Assembly (NCBI GenBank): GCA_900768635.1
Contig: CAAGDP010000062.1
Span: 1-13,530 of the forward strand
Length of the DNA stretch: 13,530 nucleotides
Reading direction: 5' to 3'
DNA from: Enterobacterales bacterium
GTDB lineage: Bacteria > Pseudomonadota > Gammaproteobacteria > Enterobacterales > Succinivibrionaceae
The translations under genes were made by a program, and so were the position numbers. Of this stretch, positions 13,452 through 13,530 are shown in pieces. Under the pieces are notes generated by a model, which searched no databases, was not told the origin of the DNA, and worked only from the letters and a program-made list of their open reading frames with translations. Numbering within the stretch: the first letter of the stretch is position 1; each line of letters starts with the position of its first letter.

Positions 13452-13530
13452 TTATTTAACCTTTTTCATTTCAATGTAGCACACTTTCTGATGGAAACTT
13501 ATGCCGTAGCAGTAGACATCTGTTATAAGG

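Overview
The window looks like a gammaproteobacterial chromosome segment. GlyA, NrdR, RibD and ThiL are all close to their gamma-type relatives, and SlyX carries the diagnostic ETPPPHY C-terminus. Gene order (glyA, then nrdR, then ribD directly coupled to slyX, with thiL convergent) differs from the enterobacterial nrdR-ribD-ribH-nusB-thiL order. The moderate-to-low GC and the low-complexity insertions inside housekeeping enzymes are compatible with a host-associated lineage such as Succinivibrionaceae (Aeromonadales), but that placement is an inference.

Layout. (1) Positions 1-724: the C-terminal end of an IS1634-type transposase, cut by the window edge, then an unrecognised 87-codon ORF. 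(2) Positions 774-6715, minus strand: a very AT-rich surface-polysaccharide cluster. In transcription order it holds an FdtA/QdtA-type dTDP-4-keto-6-deoxyhexose 3,4-ketoisomerase, a PLP-dependent sugar 3-aminotransferase (4-bp overlap), a GNAT acetyltransferase, a GtrII-like multi-membrane-spanning glycosyltransferase and a CgeB-like cytoplasmic glycosyltransferase with an extra C-terminal domain. (3) Positions 6716-6903: a divergent intergenic region with a candidate glyA promoter. (4) Positions 6904-8279: glyA and a perfect rho-independent terminator. (5) Positions 8280-8875: a non-housekeeping spacer with a heptanucleotide array that could control a tiny minus-strand ORF. (6) Positions 8876-11701: nrdR, a 310-bp spacer with a hairpin, then ribD and slyX, which overlap by one base. 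(7) Positions 11739-12842: thiL on the minus strand; the ribD-slyX terminator hairpin lies inside its 3' end. (8) Positions 12843-13530: spacer and a broken IS66-like transposase remnant.

How the genes work together. The first three island genes form a coherent pathway from dTDP-4-keto-6-deoxyglucose to a dTDP-3-acetamido-3,6-dideoxyhexose (Fuc3NAc or Qui3NAc). The two glycosyltransferases would assemble or decorate a glycan, probably O-antigen or capsule. The rmlA/rmlB genes for the precursor are not here. The right half is core metabolism: one-carbon units (GlyA), deoxynucleotide regulation (NrdR), riboflavin (RibD) and thiamine diphosphate (ThiL).

Most unusual observations: a roughly 186-residue repeat-bearing hydrophilic insertion inside the RibD reductase domain; a smaller insertion in ThiL; a ribosome-binding site abutting a heptanucleotide array with ATGs in shifting frames; a strong contrast in GATC density between ribD and the island; and active-site residues in the ketoisomerase that leave its stereochemical outcome open. 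I see no CRISPR array, tRNA or rRNA. No clearly novel defence or mobile system is supported.
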